Positions 1-12,282 of a stretch of 64,000 nt of DNA are shown in pieces. This DNA comes from Glandiceps talaboti (taxonomy: Eukaryota; Hemichordata; Enteropneusta; Spengelidae), in the NCBI RefSeq assembly GCF_964340395.1, contig NC_135549.1, positions 10,515,342-10,579,341 on the forward strand, read 5' to 3'. The position numbers were made by a program, and so were the translations under genes. A model generated the notes under the pieces. That model saw only the letters and a program-made list of their open reading frames with translations, had not been told where the DNA came from and ran no database searches. How positions within the stretch are numbered: position 1 is the stretch's first letter; each line of letters opens with the position of its first letter.

Positions 1-23
1 AAGTTTACACGGAAGTGTCATTT

Positions 24-495
24 AGGGAGCCATCATTATTTATGACCTGGGGGGGGGTTCACTCAAAAACTGGGGAGTGAAGGGGGGGGGGGTCAAATTG
101 AAAATCAAAAGTTTGATATTGTATGTATGTATGTATGTATGTAATATGTATGTATGTATGTATGTATGTATGTGTGTGTGTACGTATACATATGTATACA
201 TGTGTGTGAGTGTGTGTGCATGTGGTGTTTCAATGGAACACTCAACCTCAATTTGTATATAATGTTTGTAGCGCACCATTAACAGTTAATGAATTATGAT
301 CACAGTAAGATGGTGAAGGGGGGGGTAAGAAATAATTGTGTCAAGGATGGGGGGGGGGGGGGGTTATAAAAATATTTCAAGCCAGGTGGTGGTGGTGGGG
401 GGGGTCACTCAAATTTTGTGGATTTTCGAAGCAATTCCTCAACACACACACCCCTCCCCCCCCCGGTCGTAAATAATGACGGCTCCCTTAGATAG
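24..495. mobile_element. G-rich element with terminal inverted repeats
   Basis: The two ends are inverted copies: the left end reads AGGGAGCCATCATTATTTA then GACC and a G run, and the right end is the reverse complement (C run, GGTCGTAAATAATGACGGCT then CCCTTA). The arms are about 28 bp with few mismatches. The inside holds several long G runs, a GTAT/TGTG microsatellite (about 120-220) and no credible coding sequence. The structure fits a small non-autonomous foldback or MITE element. No transposase is present and the family is not recognised. Confidence 0.5.
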
Positions 496-579
496 CATAC
501 AGATGAACCTATACAGACTAATTGTACACTGATAGTGAACAAGAAAGTTAATATTTGTATTACAACCCTTCTTGAGGAC

Positions 580-585
580 TTTATT
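580..585 (-). terminator. Poly(A) signal AATAAA, candidate 82-aa gene
   Basis: AATAAA on the minus strand, about 166 nt past the TGA of the 82-aa candidate gene. It gives that model a normal short 3' UTR. Confidence 0.35.
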
Positions 586-750
586 TCTAAGGCTATGGTT
601 AAATCCCAAATCATTTAAAATGTGTCTGAATCCTACTTCATGCTTTTCAAAATGGCGTAACTTCATTTTAATTCAATCGTACAAGTAATAAATAAACCGT
701 TTCTATAGTTTGCTCCATTGTTTTGGTGACAATGTTTTTCCCCCAGCTGG

Positions 751-1366
751 TCATTTAAAAACATAATCAGGGGTCAGAGCGTGAGGGTGTTTCAATGACA
801 ATAAACCATTTACATTGCTCCCAGCAAAACAATGCGTCTCGGAATCGCTGACAAAAACATGACCAACACCGGCCGGCGACTCAACATTTGCGGAAGTGAC
901 GCCACAAAGAAATGAACTGACGTCTGTATTATGATATATAACGTTAATCATGTTGATGGGTATGTAACTATAATAACATGTACGAAATCAGGTGCAAAAT
1001 GAAAATTTGAACATGTGTATTTTCTTTAAATGTTTTATTACTATTCACTATAGTTCGACGACATAGACAATGAGCAAATGTACTAATTACGCACCATACT
1101 TGGAATAATTTAAAAGACCTTTGGCACCCTACCCATTAGTCTACACGTGTACGTCATGTACAACCCTCTAGTAAATCGTGAATGGTGACATGACCCAAAG
1201 TTATCATATCAATCCATTGTCCATGATCGGTCAATATTACGTACACAAACACACACAACATCGATGAATTATTACCGCGTCCAATCTTACCTTGCTCGAG
1301 TTTAGTGTTACTGTTACGCCCATTGCGATTTTCATGTTCCCGAACCTCGGAACCCGTCGCTGCCAT
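751..1366 (-). CDS. Candidate two-exon gene, 82-aa protein of unknown function
   Basis: Exon 1 is 1291-1366 (minus), starts ATG (MAATGSEVRE...) and ends in phase 1 at a consensus donor, G|GTAAGATT. Exon 2 is 751-923, begins after ..ATAATACAG and joins in frame (G+AC = Asp). It runs 56 codons to TGA, ending ..LTPDYVFK. The intron is 367 bp. The joined protein is hydrophilic at the N-terminus and has mixed, protein-like composition after that (..VSSFLCGVTSANVES..), with no signal peptide or membrane segment seen. A poly(A) hexamer lies on the same strand at 580-585. I do not recognise the family. The support is the in-frame, consensus-spliced join; two short ORFs could still match by chance. 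Confidence 0.5.
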
Positions 1367-2233
1367 CTAATATATTGTGTGTTCTAGCTGCCGGGAGATA
1401 AAACAGTTCCAGCAAAGATTTAACTGTGGATATACTGATTATATTGTATCACACACACAGCGCGAGCACAGGTACGAAAGTGCAACGAATACGTCTTCAG
1501 CTGAAGTGGTTTTCTGATTCGTATTCGGTTTAATTTCGAATCCATGCTTTACTCACTATAGAGGGCGCATTTGAATGCGGGCTTACACGTGCATTTTTTA
1601 GAACACATATTTATGGCATTTGGTAAAAACATGAATTAAAAGAGAAAAATTCACATCAAAATATAACGATATTGTAAATCGGTGCAGTAAAACTCTCACA
1701 ATGGCTAATCACAATAGCACAAGAACAAACTTGTCCCAACAGTATTATCTATTACTAGAAAATATGTACAGATACACTATTTGAAAAGGTCATAATTTAT
1801 TTTTTATTAAATTTTCAGAGAATTTCTTTGTAAATTTATTGTTAGCATTCTAATTGTTGTTATTTACCATACTATACCCAGTGAAGGTGTAACTGTATAA
1901 TAAAATTAATAATCTATTACTATACTGACAGGCATAAAGTGTTCTATCACAGGCTGCATGCTACCACCAAACATACAACTTTGTTACTCAAGTGTAAGGG
2001 AGTTGCCTTAAACTTATATTCATGGAATCCACAGTTGATCAAAATATCCTTTTTATGTTTTTGTAGCACATAATGGTTTTAGATAACCCAACATACTTTT
2101 AACTTGGCTTAAAGAATGCCATGACCACTCATGCAAATAACCAAAGTAGGTGACACTGGCACGAGCAAGTGCCATGGCGTTATGTTTCATTCCAATCTGA
2201 TTAAAATCTGATGTCATGAAATGGCTAGATGTC

Positions 2234-2239
2234 TTTATT
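2234..2239 (-). terminator. Poly(A) signal AATAAA, importin alpha gene
   Basis: AATAAA on the minus strand about 645 nt past the importin alpha stop codon. Further hexamers occur near 1797-1808, so the true cleavage site is uncertain. The 2240-2883 stretch would be 3' UTR and shows no coding potential. Confidence 0.35.
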
Positions 2240-2883
2240 CACCTCTTATATCCATTGCTTTATGTCGTTTGTTTTGTTCTGGGTTATCGCCGTGGGAAGG
2301 CAATTCCATTTCTCAGATCACACTGACACTATCATACACCATAAAATCAGACCAAACACACACAATGCATTTTTTTAAATATAATTTCTTGCACAAAATG
2401 AAAAAAGGATTCCAAGTACAATATAAGGAGACAGAGTAAGAAAAGACAAAACAATAATTTCTGAATAATATAAACATAGGAATTTTTAGCGTACAGGATT
2501 TTGAAATATATAAACATAGAATTCTGAAACATATACACAGAGAATTTGTAATACATAAACACATGATTTTGTATTACTCGCACAATAGAACTTTGACAGT
2601 AGAATTTTAGAATTTGTCGCAAGTGTAATCTACTGCTTACAGGTGGCTGACTGATAATTTGTATACAAATTTACTGTTATTGCAACAATGACGTGAACTT
2701 TGGGCTTTGCTGATGGAAATCGATGCATGATCAACCATGATTGAGTACACAGCCAAGGTAAACTTTATACACTATCCAATAGTATAAGTATCCAACTTTA
2801 CAATATTGCCACTTTCCAAATACAAAAATAAGTACTTCTTGATGAGCAAATGTTGATGTGTTTTTGTCATGGTACCGGTAAGA

Positions 2884-5800
2884 TTAGAAAGCAAAGCCTC
2901 CCTGTGGAATGGATGTTGCAAGTGATGAAAATTGATAGGTTCCAGAAGTTGAGTCGGGAACAACGTTAGTATCTTCCTCCTCTCCCTGTCAATTAAAAGG
3001 TCAATGTCGAATTATTAAAGAGTAAAATCTAGGTTTCAAAACTGATGTCTGGCAGATAAAAAAGTAGTTCTGGACAAAAAATGATCCTATTCCGAATCCT
3101 ACTTATATATGACTAATAAGATTGTAGTAATCCATGACCATGAGATTAATTATGGGGTTTCAAAGTAGAAACAAATGTTCAACAATTGTGCTCCACATAC
3201 AAGCTACCTTCATGGTTGTCGGGGGTTAATTTTATGCCATATACCAATTTTCTTCTAACAACTGACTCACATTGACTTGTGTCTAGCAACTGGTAAAGCT
3301 ATCACCACATACTAAGGGTGGTTATGACACATTGTATCTTATTTACACAGACTATGAGTAGGAGGGACATATTATACACTGTTATTGATGCACCCGACAG
3401 GACTAAAATATGATTTATTGATAACATTTAGATGTGAAATCACCAAAGTGTTGAGAAACTAGTCTGAAATACACTTGAATATTAACGAAATGATCTTACC
3501 TCTTCAGAGAAGTATTGGTCTATAAGGTAGTAAGCCGCTTCATACACTTCCTTCTTTTCATGGTGTTGTAATGGTTCTAATTTCTCTAAGCAGCCAGCCT
3601 CTTCAACCATTAAACAGATGGTATCCAACTGATTCACTTTCTTTGCCGCCTGTGTAAACAGACAACATTTTAAGTTCAAGGATGAAGCACTTCAACTAGT
3701 TGAAATGACTATGAATGGGCAACTACAATCACAGACATCAGACCATGGATGAAAGGAACCTATTACAAACACTTGGCACAGCATGGTGGGACCAGTAGAA
3801 ACTTGTATTACATTTCATGGTTTTGATAAGAACAGTTTTATCATGGCCTCTTGGCATGTACATGAATTGCCAGGGGAACTTCAAATTTGTTTGTGAACAT
3901 GAACTATCATGTAAAGAGGCCATACAACTGTTCTTATCAAATGATGGAATGTAGTAATACTTGTCTCTGTATTTCCAACATGCTGTGCCAAGAGTTATAA
4001 ATCCAATCAATTTGTTTAATTTCCCTCTTTGTAACAAGTTCTGTTCGTCAGGGTCCAATTGTACCAAAATTTATACAGAGCCATGTCGCATCTGGAACTA
4101 GACACCATTTGTCAAACAGTTGCATCGAATTCAACAAACCAAAGCTCCTTGTCAGTTTTAAAATATGTTTTCAACAAAAAATTGTAGTATTAAACAAAGT
4201 GATGTACTTACCAGTAGAATATTACCAATAGCATCCAAGATAACCAAAATGACATTAGCTTCTTTAACCACCATAAGATCACATAGAGGTTTGAGTACAC
4301 CAGCCTTGACAATATAAAATATCTGTTCTAAAGTTCCACCTGACGTAAAGTTAGTTACAGCCCAAATAGACTCCTTCTGACTCTTGTAGTCACCCTGTAA
4401 ATCAAACACGATATTCTCACTAAATGAAATGGAAAATTATATCACGCATTATACACAAAATTGTCAACAAAATGACAAGATTGGTTGTCAGAAAACATCA
4501 CTAATAGAATGAGGTTTTGAATTTGTTGTTGTTGAAATTTTTAATTTATTAACTTAGCAAGGAATCCATAAATGGTTTTCACGCAATCACTATAAAATTT
4601 GACAAACAGATTACATGTACACGAGACAGATAAAAAATATGTGAGATAAAGTACAAGAAACCCAAAAATGTTTGACCGATTCTCTTTTAAAGTGGGTAAG
4701 CAGTTATAATTTTTTTAGGTTGTCACAGTAGAACTGTATTGTTTGTACATTTGTACTTGAGTACTAATAAAGATTGATTTTATTTGAGCATGTTACCTTG
4801 TCTAGTACTTGTAGGAGATGGGGTATGATGCCAGCATCAATAACTGATTGGATCTGTTTGACATTGCCAGCTGTAATGTTACTAATAGTCCAGGCTGATT
4901 CTTTCTGTATTGTCTTCTTGGGGTTTTGTAGAAGATGTGGGAATTGGCACAGCACGTCTGCATCAATAACGGCCTATGAAAACAAAGACAAGCGTTAGTA
5001 AACTTGGCTTGTTTGCAACCTTCCATCTTGCTCACTTGAAGAAAAAGTCAAATGACAATTTATACTTGATCATAATCAGAGACAAGAAATGTCTAAGAGT
5101 TTGATCATAGACCCTCCACCTAAGAGTGCATGGACTGAATTGAATTACAACTTTATCCACTATGTTCTTTGTTGTAGGAAAAAGTGTCCATACAGGTAGA
5201 ATACAAATATTAAGGGCTAGTGTATATACTTATAATTTGAGAGAATACAGGATTTGGGGCGTGTAGTATTCGCTTGACATTTTTGCTTACTTGTGTCTGG
5301 GTATCTGTTCCTGTGACTATGTTACCAATAGTTCTTAAGGCAGGTGTTATGACAGAATCTTCTCCAGATCCCAGTAATTTACCCAGTCTTGTTAGGTCAA
5401 TGTAATCAACCAGCAACTGAAAGTATAAATAACAAAGAAAGTTAACATCAACTCTTTACACAGTAACCAAGGCTGCAGATCACTACGGTCTGTTGCTAAC
5501 ATTATCACTTAATATCACTGAAGTGTGCAAGTGCCAGTAAGTGAAATGCACAAAATATTAGCAGACAATTTTTAATTTTTTTGGTATATTTTCATTAAGG
5601 ACCAGAATCGTACAAGCAGTCATCATTGATTTTCACTTCTATTAGTCATGCAAGATTCCATTCAATATCCTCATTTGGTGAAAGAAACAATGAATTCATA
5701 GACTGTCATACCTGAATTCTATCATTTGTACCATCTGACAAATAGGACAATGCCCAACATGAATCTGCCAAAACTTCAATATCAGTGTGAAGAATAAGCT

Positions 5801-8608
5801 GGCCAAGAGCTGGCAATATCTGGAGAACGGCATCCATGGGTGGAGGTGGACTCTTGTTACGACACAAATTGGATAAAGTCCACGTTACATTGCGGAGAAA
5901 AGGTGCTGGTGTGGCGGCTGAGATAAGAGCTAATAATGGCTGGACAACACCATGGCGGATGACCATGTCACGATAATCAGGTCCATCACCTGCCAATTCA
6001 ATAATAAGTTATAGTTATCAGTCCATAGGGAAAAAATGGCATTTATGGGAAGACATAGCTACCACTGATGTAAAAACAACAATTTTAAATGTTGATACCA
6101 TCAGCATTCCTAATATCATGATGACGTGGTGTATCAGCATCCTTGTATTCAACTGAAGTTAAAAATACAATTGCATTATTTCACGGAATAAATATGGAGA
6201 AAAATGAGTAAGTAAGAAAGATTATCATAATCATAACTTACAATTTGTAATATACAAGTCATAACACCCCATGGGTAAATAGAACTCTCACCTGCGATAT
6301 TGCCTAGCGCCCACACAGCCTGTTCACAAACATTTTCCCGAGGGTTACTCAGAAGTTTTACAAAGGCAGGTACAGCATTATTTTCTACCACCACTCTAGT
6401 TTGGTCTGATGTACCAGATGCTATGTTTGTAAGTGCCCAGGATGCTTCAAACTGTAAAGCCGGGCTGCAAATCAGAGGATGTACTGGTTATGATACATGT
6501 ATGATCATGTCAAAAGGTGATACACTCAGTATGCAGGATATCAAGATAATTTTGGTAGTAATGTCAGAGGTGGTTTTTGCTCCACTTGCACTTGTCACAT
6601 ATATACTCTGTTGACTGTACTGACTGATATATATTCCTCTTTCTCCCAAGGTGCTATTTATTTGTAAACAACTAGTTGGGAGAGGGAGGAATAATCAGTG
6701 ATTAGAGTGCAGAGTTGATGACGAGTGTTCAAACATCATGCTCTTTTTTCTGTACAGTAGATGAAACATCTTTTGTGTAAAATGAGATTTCGAGCAAGGT
6801 AGTCTCATCAAGTATGGAGGCTTTTTTACATACAAGTCTAACACACAATATGCATGCACAAGAAATAACCATAATGTGTATTACACATGTCTCAGTGTCT
6901 GCAGCCCTGTATTCATTTGTACATGTCTATATCTTTCTTACAGCAGCAGCTGATCATGGAATTACAAAGATTTATATATATATTACAACTTACCACTCAT
7001 TTCTGGCCAAAAATTCAACGAATTTTGGTACAAATCCTGCATCAATGACAGCATTAAGTGGTGGATTTCTTTCTCTTGATAACATTCTCCTGTTGGGTTG
7101 ATAACAATGTAGTAAGGCATAAATATTGAATCAAGTACACCTCAAGACTATACCAAACTGTGGCCAACAAATTTAACTTTTAAATAAAATTCCCACAGCT
7201 TTTCTATAGGCAAGTTAGACAGAAGATACAACCAGCAGAGGTGACCAGCAACAAACAAGAATTTACAAACAGAACTTGTTACAAAACAGGGAAAGTAAAT
7301 AAGTGAATTGGATTAATAACACTTGGCAGGTATATTGGAACTACAGTGACTTGTATTACATTGCATGGTTTGATAAGAACAGTTTTACGGCCTCCTTACA
7401 TGATAGCTCACATTCACAAACAAATTTTAAGTTCCACTGAAATTCATGTACTCATCTAAGAACCCTAATCCTGCCATGGCCATGGACTTGACCTGGAGAG
7501 GGGGGTTCATAAATCTGACAATATCAAATCATGAAATGTAATACAAGTCTCTGCAGTTCCAACATGTTGCACCAAGTGTTATTTATCCAATTCATCAATT
7601 TACTTGTTTGTAACAAGTTCTCTTTGTAGATGCTTCTTCATCGCTGGTTGTACATTGGTGAAAATGATTTAAAAAACATGACGACATTTGCTTTTAGGCA
7701 AATTTGACCCATTTTTCATTTTCTTGGATACAAACACCATGCAACCTGCTATGTCAGGGCAAAGAACATCAGGATTATGATCAGATGTGATGTGTATGAT
7801 CAACTTATATTATCTGTACTTATGATAAACCACCGACATAAAAACTGACTTTGTTATTTTACCTGGCAGCCTGAGTTGCTTGTAACTGTTTTTGTGTATC
7901 GCTACCATTTATACAGTTTTTAATTTCTTCAATTGACATCTGTGATGTCATTTGTTTCTGTTCTTGTAGTGGCATAGCCACTTCATCGTCAATGTTCACA
8001 TTTCTTCTTTTTAAAAGATTATCATCTTTTTTGGCTTTACGTAGTTCAACTGTAACATCATTCCTTCGTCGTCTCATCTCCTGTTATAAGATGAAAGACA
8101 GGGTACAACGCAGGTTAGTTTTGGGTACACAGAACAGCTAGACAAAATACACAAGAACATGAGGGGAAAAAAACACTTATGGCAAACTAGGAAACACATG
8201 GGTTTTTTAATAATACTTTTGAGATGAAAAACTGAACACTTGGTAACTGGTGGTTGCATAAAACTTTTTATCTCAATACATAAAACACACAACATAGCCA
8301 CATTTTTATTTACAGTAACATGTGTATCAGCTGCTCTGACAAATTATTCACCTCAACCAAAAATCACATAACACATAATTTTTCAACCTGAAACCAATCT
8401 CACAAGAGCATTATTGCAGCATACTGATGAATGACACTTGATATTATGCACGAATACAAGGTGTAATCTCTTTGCTGGAAGTACTAGCATCTTGTAAATC
8501 TATACCAGGGCACACACGCTTAGAAACAAATTTTGCTCTTACCGATGTATCACGACCTTTGTTCTTGAAAGCTTTGAGACGATCACCACGGTTTTCTTGA
8601 GAAGGCAT
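2884..8608 (-). CDS. KPNA2: Importin subunit alpha, KPNA2-like (10 coding exons, 522 aa)
   Basis: Karyopherin alpha is the adaptor that binds nuclear localisation signals with its armadillo repeats and importin beta with its N-terminal IBB domain. Exons (minus): 8543-8608, 7863-8080, 6994-7089, 6292-6464, 5712-5989, 5291-5416, 4797-4973, 4212-4394, 3500-3649, 2884-2985. All junctions are GT-AG and in frame, giving 522 aa against about 529 for vertebrate KPNA2. The IBB covers about residues 1-60: a basic RRRR cluster at 25-28 and LLKRRN near 44-49. Armadillo Trp/Asn motifs follow: [31 protein letters not shown](S)[25 protein letters not shown]. The C-terminus is acidic ([11 protein letters not shown]), as expected for the CAS/CSE1L-binding tail. 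[12 protein letters not shown] and [14 protein letters not shown] place it nearer the KPNA2 clade than KPNA1/3/4. The start has the usual short [18 protein letters not shown] leader. Clade assignment is from motif memory. Confidence 0.95.
3755..4043. mobile_element. Palindromic MITE-like element, family B copy 1
   Basis: The halves are inverted copies: ACACTTGGCACAGCATG ... TTGATAAGAACAGTTTTA on the left, and ...AACTGTTCTTATCAAA ... CATGCTGTGCCAAG on the right. Related copies lie at 7276-7622 and 59945-60245. It has no coding capacity and sits in an importin alpha intron. Short ORFs across it are by-products of the palindrome. Confidence 0.6.
6633..6692. repeat. Short hairpin repeat, family A copy
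   Basis: About 60 bp inverted repeat, ATTCCTCTTTCTCCCAA ... TTGGGAGAGGGAGGAAT. Related hairpins occur at 9136-9203, 11964-12015 (part) and 22561-22627. It fits a very short MITE. It lies within an importin alpha intron. Confidence 0.55.
7276..7622. mobile_element. Palindromic MITE-like element, family B copy 2
   Basis: Same family as 3755-4043: arms carry AACACTTGGCA, TGATAAGAACAGTTTTA and the inverted CAACATGTTGCACCAAGTGT. The outermost bases GTTACAAA and TTTGTAAC look like terminal repeats. The palindrome centre has an unrelated insertion (about 7440-7520). Located in the importin alpha intron between coding exons 2 and 3. Confidence 0.55.
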
Positions 8609-8925
8609 TTTGGTATCTTGCAAGTGTTACTGTATAAGTTTGACTGTTGAATTCAGTTACAAAGCTGCGTGGGATGTGGATGGGTTTTAACTGTGTACTG
8701 AAAAGAAAGATAAATATTAAATCTTAGAACCAAGTATTTGAATATGACAACTGACCATATTTGTCATTTATACTAACTATAAGGTGTCGGAATATCATTT
8801 ATAGAGTTGTCTCACTAAATGTATAACTATACCTCATCATATTTGATGCCACCTTTTTCAAGGATTTAAAAAAGAATATTCTAGTTTGGTACACAGCGAC
8901 TTAACATTTCTTTAGTGCTCTGTTC

Positions 8926-9022
8926 TTGCAAACAGTGCATGGGACTTGATTCTGAAACTGTCCCTAAGAAGGAGAGGGACATTGTCAGATTCCAGTCCTG
9001 ACTTGCTGTTTGCAAGCAGGAC
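8926..9022. repeat. Imperfect hairpin, TGCAAACAG...CTGTTTGCA
   Basis: Nearly 90-bp inverted repeat. The left arm, TGCAAACAGTGCATGGGAC..CTGTCCCT, pairs with the right arm, AGGGACATTGTCAG..CTGTTTGCA, around an AAGAAGGAG loop. No second copy was noticed in the window. Confidence 0.5.
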
Positions 9023-9135
9023 TAACCACGACTATACACAATTGATTATGCTACCCCAAATATGCATGGTTTAATACGGACTGAAATGCTTCAAGCAAAC
9101 AAGCAAAAGCAAATGAATAAACATAGCACATATCA

Positions 9136-9203
9136 AATCCTCTTTCTCCCTGGGGGGTACTTGTTTGTACACAACAAAGCACAAGTTGGGAAAAAGAGGA
9201 TTT
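9136..9203. repeat. Short hairpin repeat, family A copy
   Basis: Inverted repeat AATCCTCTTTCTCCC ... GTTGGGAAAAAGAGGATT around a TTGTTTGTACACAACAA core. Same family as the hairpins at 6633 and 22561. It lies in the inferred 5' UTR intron of the importin alpha gene. Confidence 0.55.
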
Positions 9204-9892
9204 AGTATTGGCCATCATTATGATTCGTTACAAGATTAATATAACACTTTTCTTTCCTAAAAGTACTACCATGGTATCGTTTTCTTTAGTCCTCAATGTC
9301 TACAATCCGCGTGATATTTATCATAATCATAATGTTACAAATGACTGATGATGTGGCGTCCTAACGAAAATGAAACATAAATTTTGCACTAGATTGACCT
9401 TGTCAATAGTATAGTCCAGAGGCGGTTTTCCTTTGTCAACGTTTGAATCTAACGACAAATCGAAAACATCAGCATTGTCCGGCTGATGATGTCCTCAAAT
9501 TGTTGACGGGACATTTAACTATTAGCACATTACGGTACTAATTCGTACTAGTACAATCATACCAAGAACAATCGTCATATTATTATCATATAACGGCACA
9601 ACACCATTGTTCTATGGATCGAATAATATGATATTTAACAACCACGCTTTCTCCTTTTACCGCCTGGATCACACGGACCATATATTGTGGCACGGGATAG
9701 AAACATGTATGGGGTCGGCTTTTCGTTAAATTCACATAAAAAGTATATGTAATCTATGAGGAAGTAAAACATAATTCAGTCAAGAAATGGAGACCACAGA
9801 GCTACCTACCTCAACCAGCGTGGCCAGCAAAAATATGGGGTTTGAAATTCTTTACTACAGTTTAAAGTTCCAAAATGCTGTATTTTGATTGG

Positions 9893-11638
9893 CTGACAAG
9901 AAAAAACAGCAACAAGGGCGGCAAAGACATTTGGCAGTTTCAAGACACTCCTATGTGACAATTTTTTTACAGCGTACCAAATTTTTGATCAAATGTATCC
10001 ATAACTGTATTGCTGATTCAAAGCTTAAACTATATATATACAAGCAAATTAGTACAAGAAGCATAAAATATACCTTTTCATAAAATAATGCGGCCCCAAG
10101 AAACGCGAAACCATGAGATATGCGCACGACGAGTTTAGCGCCCTCTATTGTCTTTTACTATCGACCCACTAATTTGGACCGTACCAATATGAATGGAGGT
10201 GCTGCATGTCTGGTGATGGCACACGTGATGCGTAGCCTTGTCGGGTATTACACCTAACGACTTACAAATCAGAATTGATTTTGCAATGCTTTACGCGCAA
10301 GGGATTGAAAGTGAAACATGCATTACAAAGGTTTTGGGAAGGTATATTCAATTGCACACACACACACACACAGTCTAGTACCTTCAATCACAATAGAATA
10401 CTACAGGTGTGTTTCCAATTCACTTCATTCAGGAAACTATCAGAGGGCATGAAATACAAATTTATGTTTTCATAATTTTTTTAATTTGAGATATCTGCAA
10501 AAATGACATTCTACCATAACCAATCAGGTAATCAGAACATGGTGTGCAAACCCTGAGAAAAGTATACTGCAGGTTATTTGTTTCAAAAATATGGTCATGT
10601 CTTTGTGATCAGGACTTTGTGACAAGATTTATTTAGTTTTTAGTTAACAGTGTGTAAAGAGTGAGTGCATGACATGTCCTTCACCCATCATGTATATTTC
10701 ACCCAGTGTTCTTCAGTTTTAACTTTTATCAATATTTGTAACCATGTGAAAATGTGAACACTTAATAAATTGATGATATTCAAGTATACCCCTTGGCATA
10801 AACATTGTATTTTAGCCAAAATGAATTCCAGAATACCATCCACCACACTCAAAACTTTTGCATGAAACACCACCTCCCCACCCTCCCACCCACCCACCCA
10901 CCCACCCACACACACACACACATACACACCATTCTTTAACTACGAGAAGTACAAAGATAATCACACACAAAGACTTTGACACCATATATAGTTGTGTACT
11001 TAAGACATGAGAAGTTTATTGCATATCAATCCATGCTCCTTGTGGTATTACAAATCCACAACAGTTTATTTGTGTACTTGCTATCAGCGTTTTATATCAA
11101 CAGCAATATACATGTATACTTCATAATACTGTGTAGATTAGTATTCGATATTGAACCAATGTCCAACAATCTGAATCCAAGGGTAATGTTATAAACGATT
11201 CAACACTATGTACTTGTAGTGAATACCATTCTGATGTGAATAAAGTCATATTACATTTGGACTGCCTTTTATACATCATACAATTTATGTCATAAACATT
11301 TCAGACATCCAAGACTAATTACCACAGTAAAGTAACTGATCTTTGAGTGTTGTACTCATGTACATTGCAATGAAAAAAAGTGTAAGCATGCATACTATAA
11401 ATGCAACCTCTAGTTTCAGAGCAAATTTACCCCACTCAATCATCATTAGTTTTCATTAGCTATAACTGTGGTTTCAATTATACAAATAAACCATAAACCA
11501 AAGCACTAAAATATTTCTTTCAATTTCACAGTCTCTGATATTATTATAGATATGTGTGAAAAAAAATCTACACTTCATTGGCAAGCATTACTCTTCTAAA
11601 TTCTACTATTTTTCAATTGATCATTTTTTTGTCATATA
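9893..11638. other. Intergenic spacer between importin alpha and the reductase
   Basis: No credible gene. It holds a short CA run (10357-10371), a (CCCA)n/(CA)n block at about 10865-10925, and AT-rich unique-looking sequence. ORFs here are short and lack splice or composition support. Confidence 0.5.
10863..10926. repeat. (CCCA)n followed by (CA)n microsatellite
   Basis: Runs of CCCA/CCCT units pass directly into CA units. Simple-sequence DNA. Confidence 0.85.
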
Positions 11639-11644
11639 TTTATT
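11639..11644 (-). terminator. Poly(A) signal AATAAA, thioredoxin reductase gene
   Basis: Minus-strand AATAAA about 600 nt beyond the SECIS element and 1.06 kb beyond the TAG stop. It is the nearest clear hexamer that keeps the SECIS inside the mRNA. Confidence 0.35.
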
Positions 11645-11963
11645 ATACACTATTATTATTAAAGTGCTATTGTTGATATACACATGCATGAGGAGATAAA
11701 TACACATTACAATAAAACTGGTACAATTAATAATACATGGTAAAATAAAAAATGGTTGGCCATATTTGAACAATTCTTGTATATCACCACTTCATTTTCC
11801 TTTTTATCTGACCTTTAGACTAAAATAGTTTATATACTGACTAAGACATTCAGATTTGGGGTCAGATGATGTGGCTTTATGACAGAAGCTTCCCCTCTAT
11901 AATATGGACGTTCAGATTTGGGGTCAATGTGTAGCTTTGTGATGAGCTTAATTGTCTTTCACT

Positions 11964-12015
11964 CAACTTGTACTTACTTTTGTACAAGCAAATACCCCTT
12001 GGGAGAAAGAGGATT
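11964..12015. repeat. Truncated family A hairpin
   Basis: CAACTTGTACTTAC..TTGTACAAGC..CCCTTGGGAGAAAGAGGATT matches one arm and core of the family A hairpins. The other outer arm is missing. It would lie in the reductase 3' UTR. Confidence 0.45.
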
Positions 12016-12236
12016 AACCACTGTCTGCACACAGAATGTAATTATTACCGTCCACTGACTCTATTCTATCCGAATCCTTTACAATAGATATTACATACCA
12101 TAATTAGAAAATAAGCCAAAATAACACGACGGAATTTGCATATCATAATTAGTAAAAAGTAAAACAAACACAACAATATCCCAAATGAGTAATTATCTCC
12201 TGATACATGTGAAATGAACTGATCAGTAGAGTTTGT

Positions 12237-12282
12237 TCCAGTCTTCACTCACCATAACATGGCTTTAAGTGAAGACTATCAT
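12237..12282 (-). promoter_or_regulatory. SECIS element, type II, of the selenoprotein reductase
   Basis: On the minus strand the core reads ATGA (12282-12279), an 11-bp helix (T AGTCTTCACT pairing with AGTGAAGACT G, one U-G closing pair), TAAAG with the invariant AAA (12266-12264), a mini-helix CCAT-GTT-ATGG, and GA (12238-12237) opposite ATGA to complete the non-Watson-Crick quartet. An extra apical mini-helix after the AAA bulge is the hallmark of type II SECIS. It lies about 430 nt past the in-frame UGA, in the expected 3' UTR position. SECIS elements recruit SBP2 and eEFSec for UGA recoding. Confidence 0.9.

Larger units (their letters stand above)
8609..9892 (-). promoter_or_regulatory. 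5' UTR, UTR intron and CCAAT promoter of importin alpha gene
   Basis: Upstream of the ATG there is a strong acceptor (polypyrimidine tract then CAG, at 8698-8710), so 8609-8697 is the coding exon's 5' UTR. A matching consensus donor, GAG|GTAGGT, sits at 9808-9810, implying a non-coding first exon just above it and a UTR intron of about 1.1 kb. A CCAAT box on the minus strand (9888-9892, CAGCCAATCAA) lies about 80 nt upstream of that donor and would suit a TATA-less promoter. The transcription start is not determined. Confidence 0.45.

Noticed and set aside
3738-4067. 109-codon minus-strand ORF in an importin alpha intron
   Set aside because: It lies across a family B palindrome and has no splice or family support.
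9889-10083. Plus-strand 64-codon ORF beginning ATGGCTGAC-like (actually TTGGCTGAC)
   Set aside because: It has no ATG, overlaps the CCAAT motif of the opposite gene, and has no downstream exon.
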